A DNA stretch of 64,000 nucleotides from Moniliella sp. 'wahieum'. Its lineage: Eukaryota > Basidiomycota > Moniliellomycetes > Moniliellales > Moniliellaceae. Of this stretch, positions 1-11,579 are shown one piece after another. The first letter of the stretch is position 1. Every line of letters starts with the position of its first letter. The translations under genes and the position numbers were made by a program. The notes beneath the pieces are model-generated. The model had not been told where the DNA came from and ran no database searches. It saw only the letters and a list, made by a program, of their open reading frames with translations. The DNA is taken from positions 1-64,000 of the forward strand of contig RSEE01000107.1 of NCBI GenBank assembly GCA_003971905.1, written 5' to 3'.

Positions 1-2100
1 TGATAGGAATCTTAATCACCTGTCACGTATCCCCCATAGCGGACTAGTGGGACCAAGGGTTCCGGTTACCGGCCTTACGAGAACGGCTTGAGTCTGACGC
101 CCCCCCCCCTCTTACCCCTGCGTCCTTGTCTCAGCTGACCAGGTCCTTTCGGGTGCCACGGTGGGGCTGTTTGGTAGACACTAGCATGCTGCTCTTTTTA
201 TGGCAAAAAGAAAGCATCATATGGACACCTCCCCGTGTGCCCTGTAGGCTTGTGGCTTATTTGGATGCCATTCATAGTCCAGCGTGCTCCCCCGGTAACG
301 TATTCGTGTTGTTGGTCTCAGATCTCACCATCCTCTCGCGTTCGGTAGCGCGTTCGTCCCTCCCAATTGGACAGAGGGGCAGGGTTCGTGTTCAGGACCG
401 CTGCCTGCCATCATATATTACGCGTTACGCGTTACGCCCGAGAAGCACAAAGAGGGTCCGAGAGAGAGGAGAGTGCTTGAGGAAGGTTCATGTGGAAGAG
501 GAGGATTCAATAGTCAATAGTCAATGTTTTCGTGTCCTTCGAAACCAGTGCGCCGTGTACTTCGTATCCTCGTACTGGCATACCATGTAGCCGCGCGACC
601 AACGCCGCTCCTCTATTATCTCCCCTCGAGTCCCCCGTGCATAGGTATTGACAAACCCGAGAAACGAGAGGATCGATGGAGCAACACGCGGAGCAGGAGG
701 GCTCGAATAGGTGTACCACATACCCTGGATTGGAGTCGAGCCGAGTGAGAGGGTTCAAGATAGAGGGGAGGAACGGAAACGGGAACAGAAACAGGAACAG
801 GAACACTGTACATGCGTACCGCCAACGCATCGAAGGGAAAAAATCAATGTCAATGTGAGCGTGCAGAGATTCGGACAAACGGGTGTGCAGGTGGATTAAA
901 CAGGATGAGATTGAGATTGATGAAGCCACACCAACACGAGAGAGAGAGGGTTCAAGTGTACACAAACTCATTCACCAGCTCACCAGCTCACCAGCTCACC
1001 AATGCAGCTCACCCGCAGAAAACGCACCCCAGCAACAAAAGAGGAAGAGAACTGACGCTTGCACATAACCAAAACAAGAGTCGCCTTCTCTCTATCCTCC
1101 GCTGTGCTCCGCTGTGCTCTCCGGTACTCTCCGGTACACTGCTGTCCCTTTTGAGTGTCGGTCCTCGTCCCTGCCTGCAATTGCGTTCTGGTCTTACGCC
1201 GACCTTTCACCCAAGCCCAAGCCCACGCCCACGCGACGCGACCACCCCCCGCCCCCACCGACGTGGTAAGGACCACAACGGTGTATCGGACGAGGCTCGC
1301 TCCACACGCCCCGCACCAGCACCAGCACCAGCATCCGCATCCGCATCCGCTCCCGCACTCGCTTCCCCAGCGCAGATCCCCACCGGGTCCGAAAACGACG
1401 ACGACAGCGTCGAAACCGATGACGAACCTACACGCACAGTCCGCGCCCCCCTCGACCTGGACCTAAAGCCGATGGCCCATCGGTCCCAGGTGGATCAGTT
1501 AGGTTGCTCGGGTGCGAACGTGAGGTGGGCGAGGGACTGGTCGTGTCGTGCACAAGTGCATTGGCCGTGGGTGTACCCGCTCCCAGACTGGGACTTTGGT
1601 CCTGGTGGTTGTGGTTGTGTGGCAGGAAGCGGTAGCCATCGGCCGGAAGAGTGGGCCAAGAAGAACGACTAACGTTGGTGGCTGTGATAGCTGTGGCGGC
1701 GGCACTCTTGCTCCCAAGAAGAGACAGCGGACTTAGCGAGGGAAAGGCGGTAAGCGTAGTGTCCGACGGGAGTGGAGGGGCAGCGGGACACGTCATCGGA
1801 CCAGAGTACCGGTCCCCTAACAACAACCTTCCCGTAGTACCGGCGGGACCAACGACGAATAAGGCATCCTCCACGCCCCCCCGGACGAGGCACGATCGTC
1901 TTCCGTACTCAACTCGAGCACCTCTTGCTCCGACGTACACTCCCCTCGCTTTGGCCGGGGTGGGACGAGGCCTAGTGCTGTGGTTTAGTTGAGGCCCCGT
2001 GGACGTCGTAGGATCGCACTCGCTGCCAGTCGCCTCGGAGGCTGATGGTACGGGTACTGGTGTCGGTGCTGGTACGGATGCTGGTGCGGGTGCTGGTGCG
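1..2100. other. left-edge spacer, no supported gene
   Basis: Several open frames exist here but all are low in complexity: purine tracts around 765-810, a CAGCTCAC 8-bp repeat at 974-1000, and CCAGCA/CCGCAT repeats near 1315-1350. None shows a recognisable domain or a consistent frame. The stretch 1430-2100 could hold an extension or 3' UTR of the minus-strand gene that stops at 2101. No RNA gene seen. Confidence 0.4.
418..437. repeat. palindromic heptamer array (ACGCGT+T)
   Basis: The hexanucleotide palindrome ACGCGT occurs twice with a one-base T spacer, and a third partial copy follows. It is one of many 7-bp arrays in this window built as palindrome plus one base. Confidence 0.8.
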
Positions 2101-3927
2101 TTAGAATCCGTCGAGAGAAACGGGGCGAGAGAGCCAGTGGCGATCGAAGAACGCATTGTCGAGGGTCGATGCGATCCATCCGAAAGACCGCGCGGGCGCC
2201 AGGTACCCACCGAGGTACGCGATCGCGTCAGCCGACGCAGCTGGTACAACGACCCTGAGAGAAGACGCGCCGTGTCCGAGGCCCCATTCGCCTCCTCCCT
2301 CGACTGCCGTGGTGGCGTGGCCGATGGTGGCGTAGCCGGTGGTGGCGGGAGGGCTGGGAGGCGGACACGCTTTGGGTGTGCAAGGCGTTCCTGGGTTGGC
2401 CATGTTGGTCCCAGCCGGAGGCGAAGTGGACAGGTCAGCACCGGATGAACTTTCTGCACCGCGTGGACGTACGCCCAGGCGTACAGAGAGCGTGCGGGAC
2501 ACAGAGCGGAACCGGTTCAGGGAGGTGAGGGGCATGCGGATGGGCGTGCTACGAGCCGGCTCGGTCGAGGGAGAGAGACCCGGAGAAGGGGTACTTGGTA
2601 CCGGCAGACCGGAAGCCATTACAGGTTCAGGCACAGGATTCGTAGTGAGAGAAAGGTGCGTTTCGGCACCGAAAAGCCGACGCCGACGGAACGGAGTGGT
2701 CCTCCCGTGTCCATGGGACAGGTGTTGGGTGAGACTATGTTTGAGTTTGAGCGGGGCAACGGGTCTTCTTCGACCTGGTCGAGGAACGGCATGGGAGGCA
2801 TGAGAAGATGAACGGACCAAGAACGATCCGGTTCCCGTTACAAAAGGAACTTTACTTGACGACGACGACGCCCTCTCTCCTAACCGCGCAATAAAAGGCG
2901 CAGAATGGTGAGAGGACGGATTCCAGTTCCAGCCGCGCTCGACAAAGTAGGCCACTGCCTGAGCATGGGCAATCTCAGCCGCTAAAGCATCTTCACTGTT
3001 CCCATCGGGGACGCTATGGGACCCACCCAAATCATTGGTACCCTCCTGCTCCTCCCATTCTTCCGGCCCAGCGGCCCACGACGACGACCGGTTCCCCTCT
3101 TCGTCCTCCCCAGCCCAGGGGGGGTCGGATGCGTGCATCAGGTCCGATTCGAGCCTCGGCTCATCGTCCTCGCCACCCGACACCAACGTTGAGGAGGGCC
3201 TGTCAAACAAAGACGAAGACTCTCCTGAGAACGTCCGTGGGTGCTCCTCGAGGGGTGTGGTGTTACTTTGCCCACAATCGTCGGGGCTGCTGGTCCTACT
3301 CAGGGGAAGAGGGAGCGAGGTAATCAAGTGTTCGGGGTGGGTGGTACTGCTGGGGGGGACAGAGTAGCGACACAATGAGCGTGATGATGGTGCTCCTCAC
3401 CAAGAGAGCAGGTGTGTGATCCGGATTCGCTTTTTCTTGCAAGGGTGGGGGTGGGCGTAAGACGAGCGAGACTCATGCTGGAGAGGGCGCGTTCAGACGG
3501 ACGTTCGTCAAAGGAGACGAATTGCCAGTTGATGGGAGACTCGTGCTCCGCTACTGCTGTGCTGGGTGCCGGCTGGCTTTGGTGGGTGTCCGGGCGACGA
3601 GGAGGGTCGCTGTGCTGCTGCAACGAGGCTGCATGCTGAGATGAAGCAAGGACAGCGGGTGGAGAGGCAGAAGGAGAGGGCAGCGAATGCAGGGAGCGGA
3701 GACGCGGGGTGTGGGTGGGGTGTGCTTGTACTGCGGTCTGAAGGGGAGGGAGGGAGGGTGCGGCTGGGGGGCCGTTTGGTGGGTACGGGCTTGCGGACGG
3801 GGGCGGGGATGGGCATGGTGTGGTGTGGTGGTGGGGGTGACGTTGCGGGTGAGGTGGTGGGAGGGCGCGCCGATGGGGGGGTGACGCTGGGCGACGCATC
3901 CAACGGCTGTCTGCTGGTGTCGGACAT
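2101..3927 (-). CDS. Ser/Pro-rich hypothetical protein
   Basis: I do not recognise this protein. The start chosen is the ATG at 3927 (MSDTSRQPLDASP...), and the frame that ends at 2101 closes with ...DRHWLSRPVSLDGF. The N-terminal third is Pro/Ser-rich and probably disordered. A middle part reads SPINWQFVSFDERPSERALS. An acidic, Trp-containing stretch follows (near 3000-3200), including AEIAHAQAVAYFVERGWNWN. The C-terminal segment, near 2101-2230, is more ordered (AYLGGYLAPARSFGWIAS). The coding signal moves between frames near 3650 and 3370, which I attribute to single-base indels rather than introns. A T/A-rich TATATATT sits about 90 bp upstream at 4020. Low complexity limits certainty about the exact span. 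Confidence 0.5.
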
Positions 3928-4016
3928 GTGGGGCGGCGGGCATCGGACATGGGTGGCAGCCTGAGGCCATCGCGCCGCGGTCTGTCGGCTGTGCGATCAG
4001 AGAAGCGCAAGGAGGG

Positions 4017-4029
4017 CGCGTATATATTC
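4017..4029 (-). promoter_or_regulatory. possible TATA element
   Basis: A TATATATT-containing stretch lies about 90-100 bp upstream of the minus-strand ATG at 3927, a plausible TATA position for that gene. Inference from position only. Confidence 0.3.
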
Positions 4030-4356
4030 GCAGGCTGCGACTGCCTAATCCGACCTAGCACCGCCGCACACCCGGAACCCCGCCGCACAACCGAACCCTC
4101 GCCCTCGCCCACCCACGCAGGCAGAGGCGCCGTGCCGCGTTGGCTGCCCAGACAGGTGCGCAGCAATTATAATACAACGTTGGCCCCCAAGTGCCATCGC
4201 ACCGGCTCTCACATCTCACCTATAGTAAGCTATTCTAGCACTACTCCCCGTCTCTGGCTTCGTCATCTTTCGCCCTCTTTCCCCTCTCTCTCTAAGGCCC
4301 AATCACGGCTGGGACGACAAGGGCACCGCGCCACTCCTTTTTGAGCCCCCGACCTT

Positions 4357-4374
4357 CACATGTCACATGTCACA
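4357..4374. repeat. palindromic heptamer array (ACATGT+C)
   Basis: Two ACATGT palindromes are separated by a single C, with a third partial unit. Confidence 0.8.
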
Positions 4375-4878
4375 CTGCAACCTACCACACCAGAATAGGG
4401 CACCACAACCGCAACTGTCCTTCGAGAGGATAAATGAGAGGGAACGAAATGTTACAATGCGAGCGCGCGTACCGAATCTTCGCTTACGTGACAGGGCGAG
4501 ATGGAAACGGTTGTCGCTACACCCCCAAAACGCATCCACATGTGGGGATCAAAAAAGGGGAGAGATGATACATTACCCGCTGCATGCGTTCACAGTCAGT
4601 ACAAATGGCTGAGGACCGCTGAATCCTGTTGCAGGCAGCGAGGTTGGATCGCACACATGGCATCCCGGGCGCTGTTAACGGTCGCTGGACCTTGTGCCAC
4701 GTTCCAAACGATGGTGGTGAGCAAGGGCGAATGGAGAACAGGAAACGGAGCTTCTAACCCCGCATGCGTTGAAATCGAAACAATTCTAAATGTAAGCAGC
4801 AGCGTCATACGTCACAGATCACCCATCGTCATAAAGCTGATGCACTGATGGCACTGTTGGCTGCTGCCTGCTGATGGC

Positions 4879-4908
4879 ATGCATGATGCATGATGCATGA
4901 TGCATGAT
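4879..4908. repeat. palindromic heptamer array (ATGCAT+G)
   Basis: Four consecutive ATGCAT palindromes are each followed by one G, a clean 7-bp array about 180 bp upstream of the trehalose synthase ATG. Confidence 0.9.
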
Positions 4909-5088
4909 GGCCTATCGCATCGATGTTCCCAGGGGTTACCGGTTAGGCCGCTTAGGCTGGTCTATCGTGCATCTTGCATCTAGTATCCCCATCCCCCATC
5001 TCCCGCTTCCATCGGCTGCGCCTCCTCCTTCTCTTCCTCTTCTTTTTCCTCCTCCTCCCCCTCTCCCGTCCCCTCCCCCCCCCCCAGC

Positions 5089-7069
5089 ATGGTACCCAGT
5101 GGGATCCCCCCCGCGGACCAGGAGCCGTTCAGCCCGCTCCCCCCCCCCGCTGGGCACGCGTCCGGTGCCCAGCAACCCACTTGCTGACTCACCCGCCTCA
5201 GCAAGCCAGTACGACACGCCTCGTCTCTCCTCCTCGCCCTCGGCCAGCGGCTTTGCCACGGCGGCTGCCTCCCGACACCACTCGAACAAGCCCTCGCTCT
5301 TGGGCTTCACCCAGGCCGACTTGGAGAACGACGTGCACGTCTCTACCTCGCAGCAATGGCCCGGCCATGACCCCGACCCTGACGCTGCCCTGCGTTCAGG
5401 ACACGTCCGCTTCCGCCCCTGGTCCGGCCCCTGCCGCCGCGACGCAGTCCCGCCTCTTGGTCGTGTCCAACCGTCTGCCAGTGACCATCAAGCGCGATCC
5501 TACCTCGGAGGGCGGATACACATTTTCTGCTTCTTCCGGAGGCTTGGTATCTGCCCTGGCTGGCGTTAAGAAGACCACTCCCTTCATCTGGTTTGGCTGG
5601 CCGGGATTGTCGGTCCCCCCTTCCGATCGGGCCTATGTGGAAGAAAAGTTACGGTCCGAGTACAGTTGCGAACCGGTCTGGTTGCCAGACGATGTGGCAG
5701 ATGGCCATTACAATGGGTTTTCCAACTCGGTCTTGTGGCCTCTGTGCCACTACCGCCCCGGTGAAATGAACTTTACCGAGGCGTCTTGGTTGGCTTACCG
5801 ACTGGCCAACTTGATGTTTGCCCAGCGTGTTCGGTCGGTCGCTCGGCCGGGCGATATGGTGTGGGTACAGGATTACCATCTGATGCTGCTCCCGCTCTTG
5901 CTGCGCGTACTGGTCGAGGGCAGCGGACAACAAGGACGTACCTCCCACCTCGGCTTGGAACATATTCGTCGTGGTCTCAACACCAACCTGTGCGTCGCCA
6001 CTGCTCTCGAAGAAGGGGTCGTGCCGCGCGTAGCGGACGATCCGTTGGAACAGGACGATCACCACCCTTTTTTCCCCCGTGGTGCGATCAAGATTGGGTT
6101 TTTCCTCCACACCCCGTTCCCGTCCAGCGAGATTTATCGGATTCTTCCGGTGCGGCGTGAGATTTTGGTGGGCATTCTGCATGCCGACTTGATTGGCTTT
6201 CACACCTACGACTATGCCCGCCACTTTCTCGCCTCTTGCACGCGCATTTTGAACAAAAAGGTCAGCCCCAATGGGTTGGCGTTCGAAGGACGTTATGTGC
6301 ATGTGGGCGCGTACCCGATTGGGATTGAACCCCAGTCGTTTTACCAAGCTTTGAAACGCGATCGTGTGCAACGACGCATCGCAGAGCTCAAAGCCCATTT
6401 CCACCAGAAAAAAATCATCATTGGTGTGGACCGGTTGGACTACATCAAGGGCGTACCCCAAAAAATGTTGGGCTTCGAGACGTTTTGCAACAGCACCGGG
6501 AATGGGAGGAAGCTTGTGTGCTCATCCAGGTCGCTGTGCCGTCGCGGCAAGATGTGGAGGAGTACCAGTCGTTGCGCTGCTTGGTCAATGAGATGGTAGG
6601 CAGGATCAATTCCGAGTATGGCTCGGCACTGCACATGCCCATCCACTTTCTCCATCGATCCGTGGACTTTGATGAACTGGTGGCTCTCTATGCTGCGTCA
6701 GACGCTTGCTTGGTCACCTCGACCCGGGACGGAATGAACCTCGTGTCGTACGAGTACATTGCATGCCAAGCCGAACACAAGGGCGTGATGATCCTCTCGG
6801 AATTTGCTGGCGCAGCCCAGTCGCTCAATGGAAGCTTGATCATCAACCCGTGGGACAAACAAGCAGTGGCCGATGCTATTGTCGAGGCACTCACCATGCC
6901 GCTCGAAACTCGCACGAAGAATGTAGACCAGCTACGCGCGTTTGTCGATAAACACACCGCCGCTTGGTGGGGCAATTCCTTTGTGCGCGACTTGCAGCGC
7001 ATCCGGGTAAGCAAGCTCCGCGCCTCCTCGCCCTTTGTCGGACGGCGGTCGAGCATAGCGCCACCATAG
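5089..7069 (+). CDS. TPS1: trehalose-6-phosphate synthase (GT20)
   Basis: Makes trehalose-6-phosphate from UDP-glucose and glucose-6-phosphate, the first step of trehalose synthesis, in the cytosol. GT20 landmarks appear in order: RLLVVSNRLPVTIKRD, GGLVSAL, WFGWPG, NGFSNSVLWPLCHY, WVQDYHLMLLP, FFLHTPFPSSEIYRILPVR, GAYPIGIEP, GVDRLDYIKG, VAVPSRQDVEEYQ, TSTRDGMNLVSYEY and LSEFAGAAQSLNGSL. The start chosen is the ATG at 5089, after a pyrimidine-CAG tract. A disordered Ser-rich N-terminus of about 110 residues precedes the catalytic domain. The frame shifts at the C-runs near 5140-5150, again near 5380, and near 6486, where one T is missing from a T-run. Compared with yeast Tps1, about 50 extra residues lie between WVQDYHLMLLP and FFLHTPFP. 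The stop at 7069 is followed within ten bases by a satellite. The identity is certain; the N-terminus is less so. Confidence 0.95.
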
Positions 7070-7076
7070 TAACAAC

Positions 7077-7175
7077 AAGTACCAAGTACCAAGGACCAAG
7101 GACCAAGGACCAAGGACCAAGGACCAAGGACCAAGGACCAAGGACCAAGGACCAAGGACCAAGGACCAAGGACCA
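7077..7175. repeat. 7-bp satellite (GGACCAA)n
   Basis: About thirteen nearly perfect copies of the heptamer GGACCAA start directly after the TPS1 stop codon, so they are probably transcribed in its 3' UTR. The first two units carry a T variant (GTACCAA). The reverse complement of this heptamer is the first third of the 21-bp repeat at 11161-11250. Confidence 0.95.
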
Positions 7176-8114
7176 GATGGAACACGAACTCGTTCCCCCG
7201 CTCCGAAGGCGGGGAGGAGGGGACGCGTGAGCAGTTACTTTACTTCCGTATGCAATCCCCCATTGTCGATGCACTCTACGATGGAAGCCGGCTCCGACAG
7301 AGATGGCAGTTGCTGGGGGCGGGTAAGAGAGTTGGATGAGCGCGAGCAGCAGTCACTGTGACATGTGCATGTGACATGTGACTTGCCATCAGTACTCAGT
7401 TTCACCTGCCGCGGTGGACGTGGGCCGTGGATAGAAGACATCACCCGTACTAACCGAAACTAAGCCCCACCTGCAGAGGGGCAGTGATCCAGGCGTGTGG
7501 ATAACTTGCTGGGAGTGGATACTGTCCCCGTGGCACCACATCGATCATCACCTATCGCCCATCACTAGCATGCATGCATCACTTGCACCACTGCTCACCG
7601 GTCACCGGTCACCGGTCACCCCTGCTCTTCATACTCTCTTGCTCCGTCACCGGGTCACCGCGTCAGTCCCCAATCATCAATCACCGGCCGCCGCCACTCG
7701 TCTCCACCCTTGTCCACCTCTGCCGCCACCGTCCCAGCGTTCTCTGCCGTCGTCCATCGTCCACCCGTGGAGACTTTGGGATGGAGCCATGGTGCGATGG
7801 CACGCACGCGGCAGCAGCAGCCGCACGAGGACGTTATGCGCGGAGAGTGTTCTCCTTGTTTCCACACGGCCCCTCCCTTGTCTAGCCTCGCAAAGAGCGA
7901 CGCCACCCGCTTCTACGACGACAGTTTTGTCTTATAGACTCTCGACGGCAGCTCTCCCCTCTTTGGGCACCGGGCTTCGTCGGCCTTCCTTCGTGCTTTT
8001 TTTGGCTCTTCTGGTCTGCTGCCACTCCTCCTACTACTACTGCTACCACTACCCTCCCCGCCCTCCGCATCCTTTCTTGCACGCGCTCGGCTCTCCCCAC
8101 CGTGGAACAACATC
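7176..8114. other. spacer between TPS1 and the YTH gene
   Basis: No gene supported. It contains ACATGTG repeats at 7361-7381 and a perfect ACCGGTC array at 7596-7620, then pyrimidine-rich sequence likely to be promoter and 5' UTR of the YTH gene. Confidence 0.4.
7596..7620. repeat. palindromic heptamer array (ACCGGT+C)
   Basis: Three perfect ACCGGT palindromes are each followed by one C. A related array with a G spacer lies at 38290-38307. Confidence 0.9.
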
Positions 8115-10738
8115 ATGAGCCCCCCCGGCCGGGGAGCCATGATCCGGTCCAGGGTGTGGCCACCCACAAGGCGCCACTCAGACACTCTGCGCCTTCCCCG
8201 TGGACCAAAAGGTACCCCTGCCACCACCAGACTGCAGGTGCGTTGTCCATCGTACGCGTTCATGCGTCCATACTATGGGCATCTCCTAGTTGGTGGCATT
8301 TTCCCCCCTCGCTCTTCCTTTTACGGCCTTCCCCTGACCCCTACCCCGCCCTCTTCCCAGGAAAAGGCACAGAGTTGGATCATGATCTCATCAAGCCAAA
8401 CTCCCCGCTTGGCTCTTCCTCTGCTTCTTGTGGCGACACACCAGGACCACTGCAAAGTGTAGGAGGAGGAGGAAGAGTGCTTCATCCCCACCCGGCCCGT
8501 CCCATCACGAACTGGACTTGGGGCCCGCCCCGCCGCCGCTGTTCTTCCTCCTTCTCAACGATCAGACTGGCCGGCTGTCCCTGGGCCCCAACACTTTCAG
8601 CGTCAATGCCCGAACCAGCGCCCGAACCAGCACCAGAACCAGCAGCAGAACCAACACCAGAACCAGCACCCGAACCGGAGTCGCGTCCGGAACCGGAACC
8701 AGAATGTGCCTGTGCACATGCGCAGTCCGGGTGGGAGGTTGGCCCGTCAAGCACTGGCAGGGCAGCCACTGCCCCCGGTTGGAGAAGCGTTGGGTAATAC
8801 CCCTCCCCCTCCTTCCCCCTTGAACCGGGCCCGTTCGACCAGCCATTCGACCAGCCAGCTATTCGAATAGCCCTTCAACCAGACCTGATCGCGCTCTTGA
8901 CTATTCCCTTCCCAACTGGGAGGAGGCGGGACAGTTGCCATCCGGATCTGGACCGCTGGTCCATCCGCCCACTTCCGTTTCGGTGAAGGGAGGGCAACGG
9001 ACTGAGGAACATGTACTGTGGGTGGGCAACTTGCCCAAGAACGTCCCGACTCGGGCCGGCGGGTCTGCCCCGTCGGATTGGGACCCGTGGCGGAACCAAC
9101 CCGGTGCGGGAGGGCAGGAGGGGGGTAGCATCACCGCGCTCCAGCTGTGGCATTTCCTCGAAGAAGGCGTCGTACCGCCGTTGCTGGTGCCGGTCGATGC
9201 GGGTCGTGGTGGTGGTGCAAGTGGTGGAGGTGGTAGACCAGGTCAAAATAAGTGCTCGGTGCCAGGTACGGACCATGTGCTGGTCCAAGAGGGCACCCAG
9301 CCGTCTCGCTGGGTTCCCAAGCCGGGGGGAGGGCGAGCGAGATTGTTCGCATCTCTGTTATCAAGGGTACGAATTGTGCGTTTGTCAATGTACGCACGCA
9401 TGAGGCGTTGCAGCGCATGGTTACGCGGTTGGATGGCGTTCGCCTACTCCCTCCGGTCGAGAAAGACCAGGCGCCGTTGGTGGTGCGCGTGCGCTCGAGG
9501 GAAGAGGAGGTGGATGCTTCGGTGCTGGATCAACGCAATAAGGGCCTCCACCAAGCGTTTGTGCGGGATTACGATCGTCGTCTTTGTATGGACGAGTGCG
9601 AGACGGCGTACCCTCCCCTTGGCCAGATGGAGACGGACACCGGAGGAGTGGGGGGGGATGACGCCGGCTTGGTCTCCGCAGAGGGGCAAGGAGGAGCAGG
9701 AGGGGGAGGAAAAGGGTTGCACTCAGACCAAATCGAAGGGACCGTTCGGGACCCCATCTTGGCCCATCCTGCGTTGTACCAACGGTTTTTCATTCTCAAA
9801 TCCCGTACCGTCGCTGATCTGCACCGCTCGGTCCAGTCGGGCCTCTGGACTACCCAGCGCCACAACGAGCACGTGCTGGACCAAGCGTTTCGTCACTCGA
9901 AACAGGTGTATCTGTTCTTCTCGGCCAACCAAGTGGGAGAATGGTTTGGCGACGCTCGTCTTGCTTTCTCCCTTGTCCCACTAGAGAGGAGGAGCAGGCC
10001 GAGCAGCAGGCGAATGACAGTCCCCTTGATCATATTGCCCCTTCCCCCACTCTCACTGCCACCTTGGCGACACCGACCACAGCCCCCAGTCCCGAAGGGA
10101 AAGTGACCTCTCCGCCGCTGGCCGCGCACCTTGGAGATGAGCGCCCCAAGGGCCGACGGTGCAAAGTTCCTCGGACGACGTATGCCTCGACGGCGTGCAG
10201 CGAAGAAGGAACCCAGATGAGTTGGCGTGGCGCTCCGCCCGTGCAGATGGGACAGCCGTTCCGAGTGGAATGGGTCCAGGTCGGTAGCATGCCATTTTAT
10301 GAGGCGCGCCAGCTGCGCAACCCTTGGCGTGACAACAAGCCAATCAAAGTGTCGCGCGATGGGACCGAGCTGGAACCAACGGTAGGTCGACGGTTGAAAA
10401 TGGTCATGGACACGTATGCTACCTCACCATCCTCCTCCTCCTCCGTCTCACCACCTTCTCCACCTTCTCCACCACCGCCCCTTGGTACTCCCCCAAACGC
10501 CCATTTGCACGTGCTGCCGACCCAACCCTCGCGACCTCTGTTGCGCCCTATCGTGTCTGCCACTCTTACTTCCTGCCCCAGCTCCACTTCGATGTCCACT
10601 TCGACTTTCACATCGGCTTCGACATCGGCTTCGACTTCGACTTCGACTTCAGTTTCAGCTTTATCGTCGCCTTCGCCTTGTCTCCCGTCCATGTGTCGCA
10701 CAAGTTCCTCTTCCACCCCTGCCTGCCTCTCGCGGTAG
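8115..10738 (+). CDS. RRM and YTH domain RNA-binding protein
   Basis: Predicted nuclear reader of N6-methyladenosine or of specific RNA motifs, of the YTHDC1/Mmi1 class. An RRM-like domain lies at about 9010-9450 (RNP2-like HVLWVGNLPKNV, RNP1-like GTNCAFVNVRT). The YTH domain runs from about 9775 to 10420: FFILKSRTVADLHRSVQSG, LWTTQRHNEHVLDQAF, VYLFFSANQVGEWFGDARL, FRVEWVQVGSMPFYEARQL, NPWRDNKPIKVSRDGTELEP. The Trp of LWTT and a Trp in MSWRG match the aromatic-cage Trps of YTHDC1. About 70 low-complexity residues split the YTH fold between DARL and the second cage Trp. The N-terminus is disordered with Pro-Glu-Pro-Ala repeats (8610-8700), and its exact start and any intron (a possible GTGCGT donor near 8240) are unresolved. 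Frameshifts occur near 8800, 9345 and 9960. The C-terminus is a Ser/Thr-rich tail to the stop at 10738. Confidence 0.85.
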
Positions 10739-11160
10739 CTTTCCACGGGGATGCCAAGCTGCGTGGCCAGTACGAGCTGGACCCAGCCCGCATATGAGAC
10801 TGCCAACAATGTTGCGGTCAAGATTGAGGGGGACCGCTGAGGCAAATACTGAGCCCCGTTTTCCGCGCCTCGTCATCGTCGTCGTCTTTTATCAGCGAAA
10901 ACCGAACCTCGCCCCTCACTCTCGTAGCCCGACAAATTTGCTTTGTTTTGCTTTCGAGGAACTTGGCTGTGCCAGGACAACGGGAACGGTATCCACACCC
11001 CGGCACTGAAGAGCGCGGGCGCGGACAGGTGAATTTATCGATTTCTATATCCATCTACTATATCTCGGGATGGGGCCGTATTAGCCAGGTCGTCCACTAC
11101 TTGTGCACTTGTATGCATGGAGACGGGTCCAGCGCGGTTGGATTCAGCCTTCCCACCTCG

Positions 11161-11250
11161 TTGGTCCTTTGTCCTTCGTCGTTGGTCCTTTGTCCTTCGT
11201 CGTTGGTCCTTTGTCCTTCGTCGTTGGTCCTTTGTCCTTCGTCGTTGGTC
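11161..11250. repeat. 21-bp minisatellite
   Basis: Four full copies plus six bases of a 21-bp unit made of three heptamers: TTGGTCC, TTTGTCC and TTCGTCG. The first is the exact reverse complement of the heptamer after TPS1. It lies between the convergent YTH and chitin deacetylase genes. Confidence 0.95.
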
Positions 11251-11579
11251 TGTCATCCAGTTCGATTATTAGCACCGAGCCTGGCTCGGCATTCAAGTGA
11301 AAGAACGGATGGATAAAAAACAGCTACAACATAACTCGAAAAAAGAGGGAGCTAAGTGCAAACAACCCCTTACAGTCTGAAAAACAAGGAACGGAGACCA
11401 ACCCCCTGAAACGGCAGGGAAAACAAGGACACCCAAGAAGGAGGACAAGGGCGGATTGGATTGGTGCAGAATGCTGTTCGAAGAGGGAGGGAGAAGGTGA
11501 AGGATGAGGAGCGGGATGAGTAGGATGAAATGAGCAGGAGTTGGAGTATAGGAGTAGGAATAGGAGTAGGGACGCGGGA

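Larger units (their letters stand above)
4030..5088. other. divergent promoter spacer
   Basis: This spacer separates the minus-strand gene at 3927 from the trehalose synthase start. It holds two palindromic heptamer arrays (4357-4374 and 4879-4908) and, just before the trehalose synthase ATG, a long pyrimidine tract ending in CAG. That tract could be a 3' splice site of a 5'-UTR intron. No gene supported. Confidence 0.4.

Noticed and set aside
974-1000. CAGCTCAC 8-bp array as part of the palindrome class
   Set aside because: Period 8 and only a 4-bp palindrome; likewise the GTCAGCGC arrays near 40610 and 41475.
812-1672. 286-codon plus-strand open frame
   Set aside because: Low-complexity composition, no domain, and competing open frames on the other strand.
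5649-6461. 270-codon minus-strand open frame
   Set aside because: Antisense shadow of the conserved TPS1 catalytic region.
7077-7175. CRISPR-like array
   Set aside because: The units are directly tandem without spacers, and the genome is eukaryotic.
6688-7274. Open frames encoding repeated LVLGPWS-type peptides
   Set aside because: They are translations of the 7-bp satellite after TPS1; a 7-bp period stays open in several frames at once.
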